From positions 46,272,391-46,336,390 of the forward strand of contig CM054179.1 of assembly GCA_028829895.1 (NCBI GenBank): DNA of 64,000 nt, given 5' to 3'. The position numbers and the translations under genes are program-made. This stretch comes from Sinotaia quadrata. Lineage: Eukaryota; Mollusca; Gastropoda; Architaenioglossa; Viviparidae. Below the pieces are notes generated by a model. It did not search any database. It was not told the DNA's origin and saw nothing but the letters and a program-made list of their open reading frames with translations. Shown here in pieces: positions 1-10,929 of this stretch (the first letter of the stretch is position 1; each line of letters opens with the position of its first letter).

Positions 1-1208
1 GAGATGTCGCCGCTATACCCTGGGGTGACTTTGTAATAATGAATTATATCATCAAATATGTGTATATAGTTATGATACAAGACATCTACAATGTGCCGGT
101 GCAGAGTATGGGTCACTGGTTAGATATGTATATCTGCAACTGTTACACCGATATACTGGTAATCCGCCAAGTCTGGTTCCGGCCCCCACTCAGATCTCGC
201 TGAGAATCAATGTTCATGAATAAATATATATGACGATTATAAATAAACGAACATAGGACAAGACGTACTCATTAGATTATCACTTCGGACTACGACAAAC
301 AATAGAAATTACTTCACTGACAAATAGTGTTTAAAATAATAACAAGAAATGTCATAAAAGAAAAGTTAACAAGATTTAGAAAAATAATTTCATCCTAAGA
401 AAGTTCCCTACACTGTAGTCACGTTCACAATCAGCACTTAACTCATGCCCTGGAATGACGTGATAGTATGGTAGACTGGAATATGACAAAGTCCTTGTAA
501 TAGATCAGAACGTCCCAATCAAGCCAAGGAAAATTATTAAACACAGTTTATACCAGCCACCAAGACAGTCAGCTACAAAACAAGCAGCTGAAACACAGCA
601 GGCAAAAAATAAAAACCCTGAAACACAACAATTGCAAAGCCTAAGTGTCCAGTCAATTACTCTGTTAATAAATACTAGTTTGGCATAAGCCTCTGAAAGA
701 AAGAAATGTTATCATGGTCAAAATAAAACATAGCATATACATCCTAATAAAACCTAACCATTCATACAATACAATGACGTTTTACCTTGCGCAGCAAAGG
801 GTTTTTGCTCTCATATACAACCCATATGTCAGGAGGGACTCCGATTCCAGTTGCCACCCAAAGACAATTTCAGAAACGAGTGGCGATACAATTTTACTAT
901 CTCCCTTTTATCACCCTTGGAAGCACACCTGTTAGACACGCTTTCGATCTGACCAATTACTTAGCGCTAATATGGATTATGCCTTTCTAACAACTTCTAA
1001 GCGCACGCGCCCATCAATTTAACAACGCTTCCCATTGTATACCAAAACACACACAGGCGCCACAAAAAATAATCTCTAGCTAGCTTATTGGCCATTGATC
1101 ACGCGACTTAAACAGCAAACATTCGATCACCTATCTGCCGCAAACATGAAACACCGATCAATAAATCTACTACCATGCAGGACCTCACTTCTAAAGCAAC
1201 ATGACGCA

Positions 1209-1210
<2 letters not shown>
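1..1210. other. No gene recognised
   Basis: AT-rich sequence with only short open frames (the longest about 73 codons) and no recognisable domain, splice-bounded exon or RNA gene. If the minus-strand receptor gene continues past its Ig exon, further 3' exons could lie here, but none could be picked out. Confidence 0.5.

Positions 1211-1279
<69 letters not shown>
1211..1279. repeat. (AC)n microsatellite
   Basis: Uninterrupted AC dinucleotide tract of about 69 bp. The His/Thr-rich open frame crossing it is a by-product of the repeat. Confidence 0.97.
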
Positions 1280-1280
<1 letters not shown>

Positions 1281-1781
1281 CATTCAAATTATTATAAGTT
1301 CAATTTAAACGCAACAATGAAAATGTATATAAAATATATGGGAGAATTCACCATCATACAACAATAGATAAGTTTAACAAATATATATTAGAGAATAAGT
1401 AACTAAAGGGATGTCATTGTTCACTGCCAAAACCGGAATGTTTATACTGGTAAACTTGTTTCATGGCTATTGACTTGGCTCGGGTTACAGGGACTCCAGA
1501 TAATGTCAGGCAACCAACAAATACTAAAGATAGTTACATGTGCGTGTATGGACCAGTGACTAATCAAAATCTGGCTGATGGTGCATATGATGGACCACTA
1601 TAAATTATTAAGCATTGGATATACCTTTGATTGTCCCTATTCCAGAGTGCCAGTGCACCGAAAAAAGTAAGAAAGTTTTAAAATTGGGATATTTGGGCGA
1701 TTTCTTTGCTAAGTCACAAATTTTGTGATTAGAAATGCTATACAATAGGCCTGCCTCGTATCTATTTTAATCTTTTTTTTA

Positions 1782-2011
1782 TTACATTTAGAATTTCATG
1801 AGTTTGGTTTTGTGTGATTTCGCATTTAGGGCTTGATCTTGGGCCGCTGTTACTAGTGCTTCAGTTTCTGTTTTCAAACCTACTTTTTTAACCATTTGAG
1901 ATTTTCATGATTTACATTTTATGAGATTTGGTGTTGAGTGCTTGATCTTGTGAAGATGTAATGAGTGCTTCTGTTTCTTCTTTCAATCCTGCCTCTATCA
2001 ACCATTTGTAC

Positions 2012-2012
<1 letters not shown>
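1782..2012 (-). mobile_element. Inverted LINE fragment, tandemly duplicated about 112-bp segment
   Basis: Read on the minus strand, this holds two successive diverged copies of the same short part of the LINE ORF. They correspond to the stretch from KWLKEAG to MKISND, just before the zinc knuckle. The copy at about 2012-1899 is closer to the family consensus than the one at about 1898-1782. Both edges of the segment in intact copies carry CAAATG(G/A)TT, and the two copies here meet at exactly that sequence. A microhomology-driven tandem duplication is therefore likely. The fragment points opposite to the large LINE copy at 2089 and abuts the same (AAT)n tract. Confidence 0.75.
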
Positions 2013-2083
<71 letters not shown>

Positions 2084-2088
2084 TTAAT
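2013..2088. repeat. (AAT)n microsatellite at LINE 5' junction
   Basis: About 76 bp of nearly pure AAT, ending in a slightly degenerate ATATTAAT. It separates the inverted LINE fragment on the left from the sense LINE copy on the right. The same tract type borders nearly every copy of this LINE in the window. Confidence 0.95.
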
Positions 2089-5000
2089 ATGGTTTCTTAC
2101 TATCAAAGCCAGCCAACAACAAGAGGATATAGAAAACGCATGTATGAACACTGGCAAAAAAACCATCCAGATGATAGGATTAGAGAACAACGGCTCCTAG
2201 ATCAGAAGAGAGTGATACTACAAAATAGGCTTCTTACAGCTCTAGAAATACAAGAGATAGAACAACAACAAGAGAACACTACAACCCGATACAATGACAC
2301 TGAAGACATTGAAAATTTCACAATATCACAACAGTCAATTCTAGTTGATAACTTTGTAGGGGAAATCCCATACGACTTCATTGGAGAACAGCAACGCTTG
2401 TTTGAAGACATAAAATGCTTCATGGACAAAAATAAGTCATATGAAGACAGAACACCAACAAGAAAGCTGCAAAACAGCAAAGATCTAAGGATAGCAATTG
2501 AGAATGCAAATGAAGTATTAAAACATATCCCCACAAAAGATATTACAGAAACCAACAGTCTAATATACGCCACTGCAAAGGTAATTGAAAGATATATAAG
2601 GCCAGACACAGTACAAACACAGAAACCATCAGTACCACCATGGAAGAAAAGAATAGAAAAGAAAATAGAGTGTACTAGAAGAGAAATAAGCCAAATGATA
2701 GCAACAGAACAAAATAAGGGAAAAATGAAGGCAAGCTTGATCACCAAATACTATCTTAACTGCAGAAGCACTAAGACGGCAATAGAAGATGCAAAGCAAA
2801 GACTTCAAGGACTTAGTCACCGTCTGAAGAGATACATTGCAAGAGGTCAGCAATTCCAACAGAACAAAATATTCCGAACTGACCCTGGAAGACTATACCA
2901 AGAATTTAAAGGAAATTTCAGAACAGAACAACAAATACCAAACATTCATGATACTAAGACCTTCTGGGAAAACATTTGGAGCAATACAAATACGCATAAC
3001 ACTTCCGCCAAATGGATTCAAGAACTGAAAGTTGATCATAAAGAAACACATGAACAATGCACCGTAACAATCAGTGAGAAAGACATTAAGAAGAAGGTTC
3101 GAAAGATGGCAAACTGGAAAGCCCCAGGACCAGATCAAATACAAATATTCTGGCTGAAACAGTTTACCTCCTTACATGGCAGACTTGATGAACAACTGCA
3201 AGAAATACTAATCAAACCAGGAACATTACCAGCATGGATGGTAAAGGGAAAAACAAGTCTGATTATGAAAGATCCACAGAAAGGCGCAACGCCAAACAAC
3301 TATCGACCAATCACATGCCTATCAACCACCTGGAAGTTACTATCAGGAATTATAGCTAACAAAATCATGACTCAACTTGAAACAAACAAAATTCTAAACT
3401 ATGAACAAAAGGGTGCTAGACCAGGCAGCAGAGGAACGAAGGACCAATTGGCAATTGATAAGACAATAGAGACTGACAGCAAGAAACGAAGAACAAACCT
3501 TGCAATGGAATGGATTGACTAACAAAAGGCCTATGACTCAGTCCCACATTCATGGATAATTGAAACATTAAAATTGTACAAAGTAGCGCCATCAATACAG
3601 AACCTAATTCAGGAGTCAATGAAAAACTGGAAAACCACCCTCACATGCAACAACACAAATATTGCAGACATAGCAATAAATTGTGGAATCTTCCAAGGTG
3701 ATTCACTATCGCCATTGCTGTTCTGCATTGCCCTGAATCCTCTAAGTCAAGTGATCCAGAAAACAGGGTTAGGATACAAAATGAAAGCAGGACAGGTTAT
3801 CAGCCATCTACTGTACATGGATGATCTCAAGTTATACGGTAAAAATGAACGTGACATCACATCACTGATCAATACTGTCAAGATCTGCAGTGAAGACATC
3901 AACATGAAATTCCGCCTTAAGAAATGTGGACGAATTGTCATCCAGAAAGGCAAGGTCAAAACAACAGAGGGCCTGCAATTCGACATCGGAAAAATCAATG
4001 ATGTTTCAATAGAAAATGGATATAAGTATCTTGGGATACTACAACATCAAGAAAATATGCAGAGAGAAGTGAAGTCCAAAGTTAAGAGAGAATATGAAAA
4101 ACGTGTTAGACAAGTCCTGAAATCCAAGCTAAATGGGGCGAACAAAATACAAGCCCTTAATGCATACGCAATTCCTGTAGTAAGCTACACTGGAGGTAAC
4201 ATAGATTGGACAGCAAATGAAATAAATGAACTGGACAGGAAAACAAGAAAACTATTCACAATACATAAAGCCTTACACCCCAAAGCAGACGTAGACAGAC
4301 TCTATGTATCTCGAAAAATGGGAGGCCGAGGTCTCAAGAAAATTAAAAATGTCATTGAAGGAGAAGTCATTGGCCTTGTGGACTACATCTGGAATAACAA
4401 TAAAGATGATCCACTGATAGAATTAGTAAAAATGAGTGGACTATTCCAACCACCAGAAACAGACAAAGAAACATGGAAGAAAACAACGAAGCAAGAACTA
4501 GCACATACCTGGAGCCAGAAACCTCTACATGGCCAATATGTACGACAAGCAGACGAAATATCAACAAAGCAATCAACGTACAAATGGTTGAAAGAGGCAG
4601 GATTGAAAGCAGAAACAGAAGCACTCATAACAGCTGCACAAGATCAAGCACTCAACACCAAAGCACACAAAACGAAAATCATGAAAATTTCAAATGATTC
4701 CAAATTTAGACTTTGAAAATCCATGGATGAGACAACAGAACACATACTATCTGGATGTCAGGTTCTGGCTGGAACAGAATACACCAAACGACACAATGAA
4801 GTGGCAAAACACATACACAGAAATATGTGTGAGAACTATGGCATAAAAACCCCAGAAAGAGCATGGATGCATCAACCAGAAGCAGTCACCGAAACAGAAG
4901 AAGTCAAAATACTGTGGGACTTGGAGATACGAACAGACCGGGTGATTCCTGCAAGACGACCAGACATTGTAGTTCTCAATAAGTCCAACAGAACAGTAAC

Positions 5001-5340
5001 AATTATTGATGTCGCTGTTCCAAGTGATAGAAACATAAAAACAAAAGAAAGAGAAAAAATAGAAAAATACCAAGACATCAGATTAGAAATCCAGAGACTG
5101 TGGAATGAAAAAGCAGAAGTGATAGCAATAGTGATAGGAGCCTTGGGGAACATAACATCAGAATTGGAAAGCTACCTGAATAAACTCCCTGGAAACCACA
5201 GAATCGCTCCACTACTCAAAGCAGAGCTCCTCGGAAGTGCCCACATCCTCCGTAAAACCTTGGATCTCCCAGAATCTTGGTAAGATTCCGAGACCTTGGA
5301 ACACAACCGACAGTCAAACAGAAGTCGTGGAAAGAGACTG
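2089..5340 (+). pseudogene. Near-complete RLE-type non-LTR retrotransposon (R4/Dong-like), two in-frame stops
   Basis: One reading frame runs from 2089 to the TAA at 5281-5283, broken only by TAA at 3520-3522 and TGA at 4714-4716. Order of parts: the end of a Myb-like N-terminal segment (SYYQSQPTTRGYRKRMYEHW), then reverse transcriptase motifs: WKAPGPDQ (~3120), YRPITCLSTTWKLLS (~3300), QKGARPGSRGTKDQL (~3408), motif A with AMEWID just before the first stop, GIFQGDSLSPLLF (~3690) and YMDD at 3814-3825. A Cys/His knuckle and RLE domain (RPD-X14-D, then KIEKYQD) follow. The first stop directly follows the motif A aspartate, where related proteins usually have Tyr. In the knuckle the first Cys is Phe (4705-4707) and the second is the TGA. 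A 57-bp 3' UTR (5284-5340) precedes (AAT)n. Comparison with the leader fragments at 15573 and 34972 shows that about 54 N-terminal codons and the 5' UTR are missing. The copy cannot make active protein as it stands. The clade assignment is by motifs and (AAT)n association; another RLE clade is possible. Confidence 0.88.
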
Positions 5341-5364
5341 AATAATAATAATAATAATAATAAT
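5341..5364. repeat. (AAT)8 between tandem LINE copies
   Basis: Tail of the upstream LINE copy and left border of the next one. It is a short version of the spacers in the array at 35-64 kb. Confidence 0.9.
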
Positions 5365-6375
5365 TGAGGTCTCATGAAAATTAAATATGTCATTGAAGGA
5401 GAAGTCATTGGCCTTGTGGACTACATTTGGAATAACAATAAAGATGATCCACTGATAGAATTAGTAAAAATGAGTGGACTATTCCAACCACCAGAAACAG
5501 CCAAAGAAACATGGAAGAAAACAACGAAGCAAGAACTAGCACATACCTGGAGACAGAAACCTCTACATGGCCAATATGTACGACAAGCAGACGAAATATC
5601 AACAAAGCAATCAACGTACAAAGGGTTGAAAGAGGCAGGATTGAAAGCAGAAACAGAAGCACTCATAACAGCTGCACAAGATCAAGCACTCAACACCAAA
5701 GCACACAAAACGAAAATCATGAAAATTTCAAATGATTCCAAATGTAGACTTTGCAAATCCATGGATGAGACAACAGAACACATACTATCTGGATGTCAGG
5801 TTCTGGCCGGAACAGAATACACCAAACGACACAATGAAGTGGCAAAACACATACATAGAAATCTGTGTGAGAACTATGGCATAAAAACCCCAGAAAGAAC
5901 ATGGATGCATCAACCAGAAGCAGTCACCGAAACAGAAGAAGTCAAAATACTATGGGACTTCGAGATAAGAACAGACCGGGTGATTCCTGCAAGACGACCA
6001 GACATTGTAGTTCTCAATAAGTCCAACATAACAGTAACAATTATTGATGTCGCTGTTCCAAGTGATAGAAACATAAAAACAAAAGAAAGAGAAAAAATAG
6101 AAAAATACCAAGACCTCAGATTAGAAATCCAGAGACTGTGGAATGTAAAAGCAGAAGTGATACCAATAGTGATAGGAGCCTTGGGGAACATAACATCAGA
6201 ATTGGAAGGCTACCTGAATAAACTCCCTGGAAACCACAGAATCGCTCCACTACTCTGAGCAGCGCTCCTCGGAAGTGCCCACATCCTCCGTAAAACCTTG
6301 GATCTCCCAGAATCTTGGTAAGATTCCGAGACCTTGGATCACAGCCGACAGTCAAACAGAAGTCGTGGAAAGAGA

Positions 6376-6378
<3 letters not shown>
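5365..6378 (+). pseudogene. 5'-truncated LINE 3' end, second tandem copy
   Basis: Starts inside the ORF at GAGGTCTCATGAAAATTAAA, directly after (AAT)8, and runs to the 3' UTR end at 6378. The open frame 5374-6258 covers the pre-knuckle region, an intact CX2CX8HX4C knuckle and the RLE with PD-X14-D. It ends early at TGA 6256-6258, where other copies have AAA; the family stop would be TAA 6319-6321. Its truncation point differs from the L, M, N and S types of the array, so it looks like an independent insertion into the tail of the preceding copy. Confidence 0.85.
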
Positions 6379-6435
<57 letters not shown>

Positions 6436-6438
6436 AAG

Positions 6439-6470
<32 letters not shown>

Positions 6471-6476
6471 GAAGAA

Positions 6477-6543
<67 letters not shown>

Positions 6544-6551
6544 TAGAAGAA
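6379..6551. repeat. Compound (AAT)n(AAG)n microsatellite
   Basis: About 27 bp of AAT tail passes directly into about 146 bp of AAG with a few AGG and TAG variants. The AAG part is purine-only apart from the rare T. Ser-, Leu- and Tyr-rich frames on the minus strand here are artefacts of the repeat. Confidence 0.95.
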
Positions 6552-6923
6552 TTAATGTTGTACTGCCTGTCACTGTATGGTGATGGTAAATTTGATTCCA
6601 CTGCGAGATAGACTGGGAATGTTGCAATATACTTATTATCGAATTGTAATGCATTGATTTTGAGGTACCATCAATCACTGAGATGAATAATTTACATTAA
6701 ATAGTTGTACTATCAGTGTATTAATTACCGTAACAAGATTTTTTTTATTACGATGCATAATATGAGTTCATCATTTTAAGTAAATAAATACAATTACATA
6801 CTTATTATTTCATAAAGTAATAATAAGCTACTTCATTCTGTTTTGTGTACTTGTTATTTTGTATCCTTAGTCCTCTCTCTAGTTGAACTAGTACTGATAG
6901 CTAGAGAAAAATCATCAACTTAC
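6552..6923. other. Intronic or intergenic, nothing recognised
   Basis: AT-rich, no domain or repeat seen. It lies just downstream of the Ig exon on the minus strand. Confidence 0.5.
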
Positions 6924-7178
6924 ATTGCAGGTCTAGGATAATCTTTGCAACATGAATCATTAATTTATCACCAGAATAATCCTCCTGATACGTGTAACAA
7001 AAAATTGTACGTCCATCTTCGTATGGCTGAGGTTTGAAGATGCAAGTGGTGTTAGACGTTTTGCTGCAGGGTATATCCCAATACAGTTCGGACGTATTAT
7101 TTGCTGGATTACAGTTCAGTGTCATGTCTTGTGATCCGTTACTTTTGAAAGGCAAGGGGTCACTCAGTGTAAGATTTC
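6924..7178 (-). CDS. Ig-like domain exon of a minus-strand receptor-type gene
   Basis: A 255-bp exon read from 7178 down to 6924. Sequence evidence: acceptor TTTGTCAATAG before 7178, donor GTAAGT after 6924, and an uninterrupted frame in phase 1-1, the classic phase for extracellular modules. The peptide has the Ig-like pattern: MTLNC, then LYWD about ten residues on, then RTIFCYTY, with an extra Cys pair (IPCS...TTC) in between and several N-glycosylation sequons (NLT, NGS, NNT, NTT). It would act outside the cell in binding or adhesion. Phase fits direct joining to the EGF exon 19823-20086, but 12.6 kb separates them and other exons could intervene, or it could belong to a different gene. 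No transmembrane exon was found further downstream. Confidence 0.7.
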
Positions 7179-7769
7179 CTATTGACAAATATTTCATTTT
7201 TAGATCAGCATGAACAGATTTTGAAACAAATATAAAACACAAATAATCATTAAGTACATAAGTTATATATCAATATAAAATTCTTTAATTTATCAAAATT
7301 AAATCATTTTAATGTATGCAAAATTCGTTATTTCACCAAAGGTATTTATTATCCATGCTTACCTGTTATGAATTTAATTTATAGACATATTTCATATTGA
7401 ATATAATAGTTAACGAATGTAAATTAGTACATTTCATCAAATATCTCAGAGGCAAAGGTTTTACTCTATATACTTTCCCTATGTGCAGAGGTATATGTCA
7501 ACATACTTTAGAATTGGAGAATTAACATAAATCATTATGAAAAATAGATAGTATGACAAAGCAAAGTTACGTCTATTTTAAGGTTTCATTATTATATTAT
7601 ATTGCTAATATTAACGTGATCCTATCTTTGTCACTGTGTATGACGACATTTTTGTAATGTTAGAGCTAAGTGATAGCATTAGGCGATGTCCAAGCTGTTG
7701 TGCTAGCTGAGTAAACTGAACGAGTTCTAGGAGCATGATAACTTTCTGCTGACTAATGGTTTGATATTG
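7179..7769. other. Intron, nothing recognised
   Basis: AT-rich non-coding sequence upstream of the Ig exon on the minus strand. Confidence 0.45.
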
Positions 7770-8296
7770 AGACTCCTACGCCATACTTGTTATTGAGTTA
7801 TGATTGTTATTGTTAATTAATCATCCACAACTAATTACAAATTATGAGAATCTTAATTAATATTATTAATAATTCTCCAGAAAACACCACTCATATCTCT
7901 CACTTGGCTGATATGCGGGCGCTGTAATCGTTTCTCTCTTCCACAACATTAAAGACATTCATTAACAGTCACACAATGTTTCCATATGTGGAAAATGTCT
8001 TACCAAAGGAGAAGATAAATCCTTCTTTTAATCTATATTTAGCGAGCACCCATCCACCCATCTTCTCCAACAAACTGTAGTCAATATATGTAAAGTCAAT
8101 AAATTTATTAAGTCAACAATCAAATACATAACGGGTGAATATAATCAAAAGAGCATTGACATTAAATTAACTTCACAACAATGTCCAATTAATGCTGGGT
8201 AATCATTCAGTTTAACATAATATATAATTGAGTTCATGGATACCATCACGGAAATGAGAGTAGAATTTCAGAGAAATAATTAAAGTCAGTGCACAT
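7770..8296. repeat. Dispersed repeat A, first part (likely LTR-element terminal region)
   Basis: Aligns by eye with 12455-13010, sharing AATAATTCTCCAGAA, ACATTAAAGACATT, AGGAGAAGATA, CTTTTAATCTATATTTAGC and ATCACGGAAATGAGAGTAGA. Homology breaks off at 8296 and resumes at about 10380 against the next part of the same repeat, so this copy is split by the 2.1-kb segment between. On the minus strand the repeat ends in AACA followed by TGGC(G/A)TAGG in both copies, which could be an LTR end followed by a primer-binding-type site. Confidence 0.6.
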
Positions 8297-10379
8297 TGTA
8301 ACACCCGAAATGCAAATAAAAGGAGTGAAAATTATTTTTATATTTATCTTGAAATTTATTAAATATTTTGACTTTTATTAAGTGTTTGCTATTTTCACTG
8401 AGCGAATTTTTCTTGCAATGGTAGAAATAAAATTTAAGTGTAGATGAAAAGATTAGAGCCGCTAGACAGTCCTATCTTTGGCAAATGAAAATTGCATAAC
8501 CGCGCTGGTTGGAAGGCCGCGTGCGTGCGTCTTCAGTCATGCATCAGTGGAGAAAATCGCCAGGAGTCATATCGCGCAGTTTGATAAACAGAAATTAAAA
8601 ATCGCATGTCTAACCTACATTCGGATCACAGGTCCGTGCCGACTGTCCCTTGGATCAAGATGTATAAGATCACTAACATGAAAGATGTATGTGTTTACGC
8701 GAAAAAGAGATCTCCTGGTGTACGTGTCCAAGAATACAACATGCCTCGAGATTGTTATGTCAACTCATTAAACAAATGTTTCCTTGCCCTCCTGTAGGTA
8801 AGTCCAGTCAAAATTGTGAACAAATCACTTGTTTTGAATGCTTGTCACGAATTTCCGACTCTGATTCGGTCAATGCACAGTTTGATGTATGTTGGAAAGG
8901 TTACTTAGAAACTGAAAATAAATTAATATTATTGCAATATTGTAAGCCAAATAATTGTATTTTCGTGTCAGGAAATTTTCCCTGACAAATTGTGTATAAT
9001 CATTTTCATTTCAGCTACGCAAAGGATTTTAATTTTATTTTCTTGCATTTTGACTAATGTAGAAATTATATATTTCTGCCTGCTGTTATGACTGAAGAAT
9101 GCATTGGTTGTAAATTCTCTGATTTTTCGCATTTTTAGTAATGCCATGATTGAATATATTTTCGCATATTTGTGGTGATTGAGAAATATATTAGCCTGTG
9201 AATTGTATGATTTGATTTTTTAGTCATTTCCAATATGTAATAACTATATATATTATATATCTTTGATCTGCTTGTTGTGACCAGAATTTATAATGGTTTT
9301 TTAACGTGTGTGTGGATGAATATGAGAGAGTTAAGAAAAGGGATTGAATTAAAAATGATTTTTTACACACGAACTGATACCTGGAAAATATTTATATTCC
9401 AACAGTGCTCAAGCCATAAAGTGAAAAGGTTCACGTTTGACCAGCAAAGTTCTTCTGGTGGTTATATACCAATCGCTTCTTTCATCATCGTTTCATCTAC
9501 CTAAACTTTCCACAGTGGTAGACTTTGCATTTGTCGGTAACTTTACTTATAGACTGTGCCTGATCATTTTGCAACAGCATGAGAAATCATTTAGGCCAAT
9601 TTTATGGCAGTAGAAATGTATTGCAGATGTCACGTCAAAGTTGCTCTGTGCCAAGGAGGATAACACCATCCAAGCAACTGTCCATCAGGTGAATCAATGT
9701 CCAAATCTGACACCCTTGTTATATTCCTCTATGATTTCTTACTCTAATTCCACAATCATAAACTGTCTTGTTTAACAAAATACTTTGTGATTTGAAGTGC
9801 TAGAGACTCTAAAAGACTTTATATCTATACCAATGTGTGAGATCTCAGGAACAATTTAGTACTCTTTGTGAGAGTTCTGTTATTCACTTGTAAGGAATTT
9901 CAATCCAGATTTGATAAAACATTTTAATTTTTTTCATTTATTATTGCCTTGTGACTACTGTATTTTTTGTTTGCTTGCACTTGTTAATCTTATTCATTGC
10001 AATGAATAATTTTTTTAATTAATTTTGAACACTTAGACTTCTGTGTTTTCATTTAGGAATGAGATATGTAGCTTAGGGGTGGGGGCTAAAATTTGATTAT
10101 ATTAAGTCAGTAATTACATATGTTGGGAAGTGTTTCCCCCTGAGTGATGGAGATGTGTGGGTACCAGGAAACTTATCTGTCTTAAGAAGTGTTCAAACTT
10201 GCAAAGAGGGTAAGAATTTCTGAATGGTTAACGCTCGGAGATGGAATAAATCGAGTACTTAATGAGTATTTTTCCTGAGGTTTGGCCTAGTTCTCCTACT
10301 GCAATCAACAATGACCCCTCACTAGTGGGATTAGAAGGATTACAGATTTGGAAAATAATCGCTTAAACCTCCACTTTAC
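8297..10379 (+). mobile_element. Putative insertion (solo-LTR-like) inside dispersed repeat A
   Basis: The segment begins TGTAACACCC and ends TACCACA, giving TG...CA ends, and sits exactly where repeat A is interrupted. Flanks are CACAT on the left and AACAT on the right, which would be an imperfect 5-bp target duplication. No retroviral-type ORF was recognised; short open frames around 8478-8985 have no known domain. A solo LTR of about 2.08 kb is the best guess. Ends and orientation are uncertain. Confidence 0.4.
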
Positions 10380-10710
10380 CACAAACATAAACTATTGAAA
10401 GATGGTGGCTTTTGCCAACACTTATCTCACTATCATTCAGTTTGCAACAAGTCACTGCCTTTCATATTTAAGTGAGGTCCCATTTGTTCCTTCTACAGAC
10501 ACATTCCACAACTTTTCCATAATCTTCGATAATCCTCTCCAAGCACACCGTAGAGAATCATCCTGAATTTCACATGTGCTATCGAGCACATCATGAGGAA
10601 TGTTCTTGAATTTCCATGTGTGTTTACTCAACACACCAATAGGAACATTCAAAATAATCTTCGTGAATTATCACGACCATACTCAAGCCACAAATTTCCA
10701 TGATATTGGG
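10380..10710. repeat. Dispersed repeat A, second part
   Basis: Continues the alignment with the right-hand copy (about 13015-13340): CAGTTTGCAACAAGTC, AGCACACC, GAGGAACATTCAAAATAATC-type stretches and ACTCAAGCCACAAAT are shared. Similarity fades after about 10710. Confidence 0.6.
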
Positions 10711-10929
10711 TCGAATCTTGTGATACTTCATGCAATGCAAACAAAAGTGCTGTGAGGTACACATCCCAATCACATAGTCTTTCCACACAGTTTTCTCAAA
10801 GACTTGGACAGAGGAGCATTCAGATTTCCTATTAAACCATTAAAAGAGTGGTCAGGAGTAGTTTTAAACTGTTTTACTGTCAAAATCTGATTAATCTATT
10901 TCATGACATTGAGAATCCATTTGTGTCCA

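Noticed and set aside
1095..1367. 90-codon frame with a His/Thr run
   Set aside because: Produced by the (AC)n tract.
1912..2200. Poly-Ile frames on both strands
   Set aside because: Produced by the (AAT)n tract.
6116..6678. Poly-Ser, poly-Leu and poly-Tyr minus-strand frames
   Set aside because: Produced by (AAT)n(AAG)n.
8478..8985. Overlapping frames of 63-98 codons
   Set aside because: No recognisable domain; they lie within the putative LTR-like insertion.
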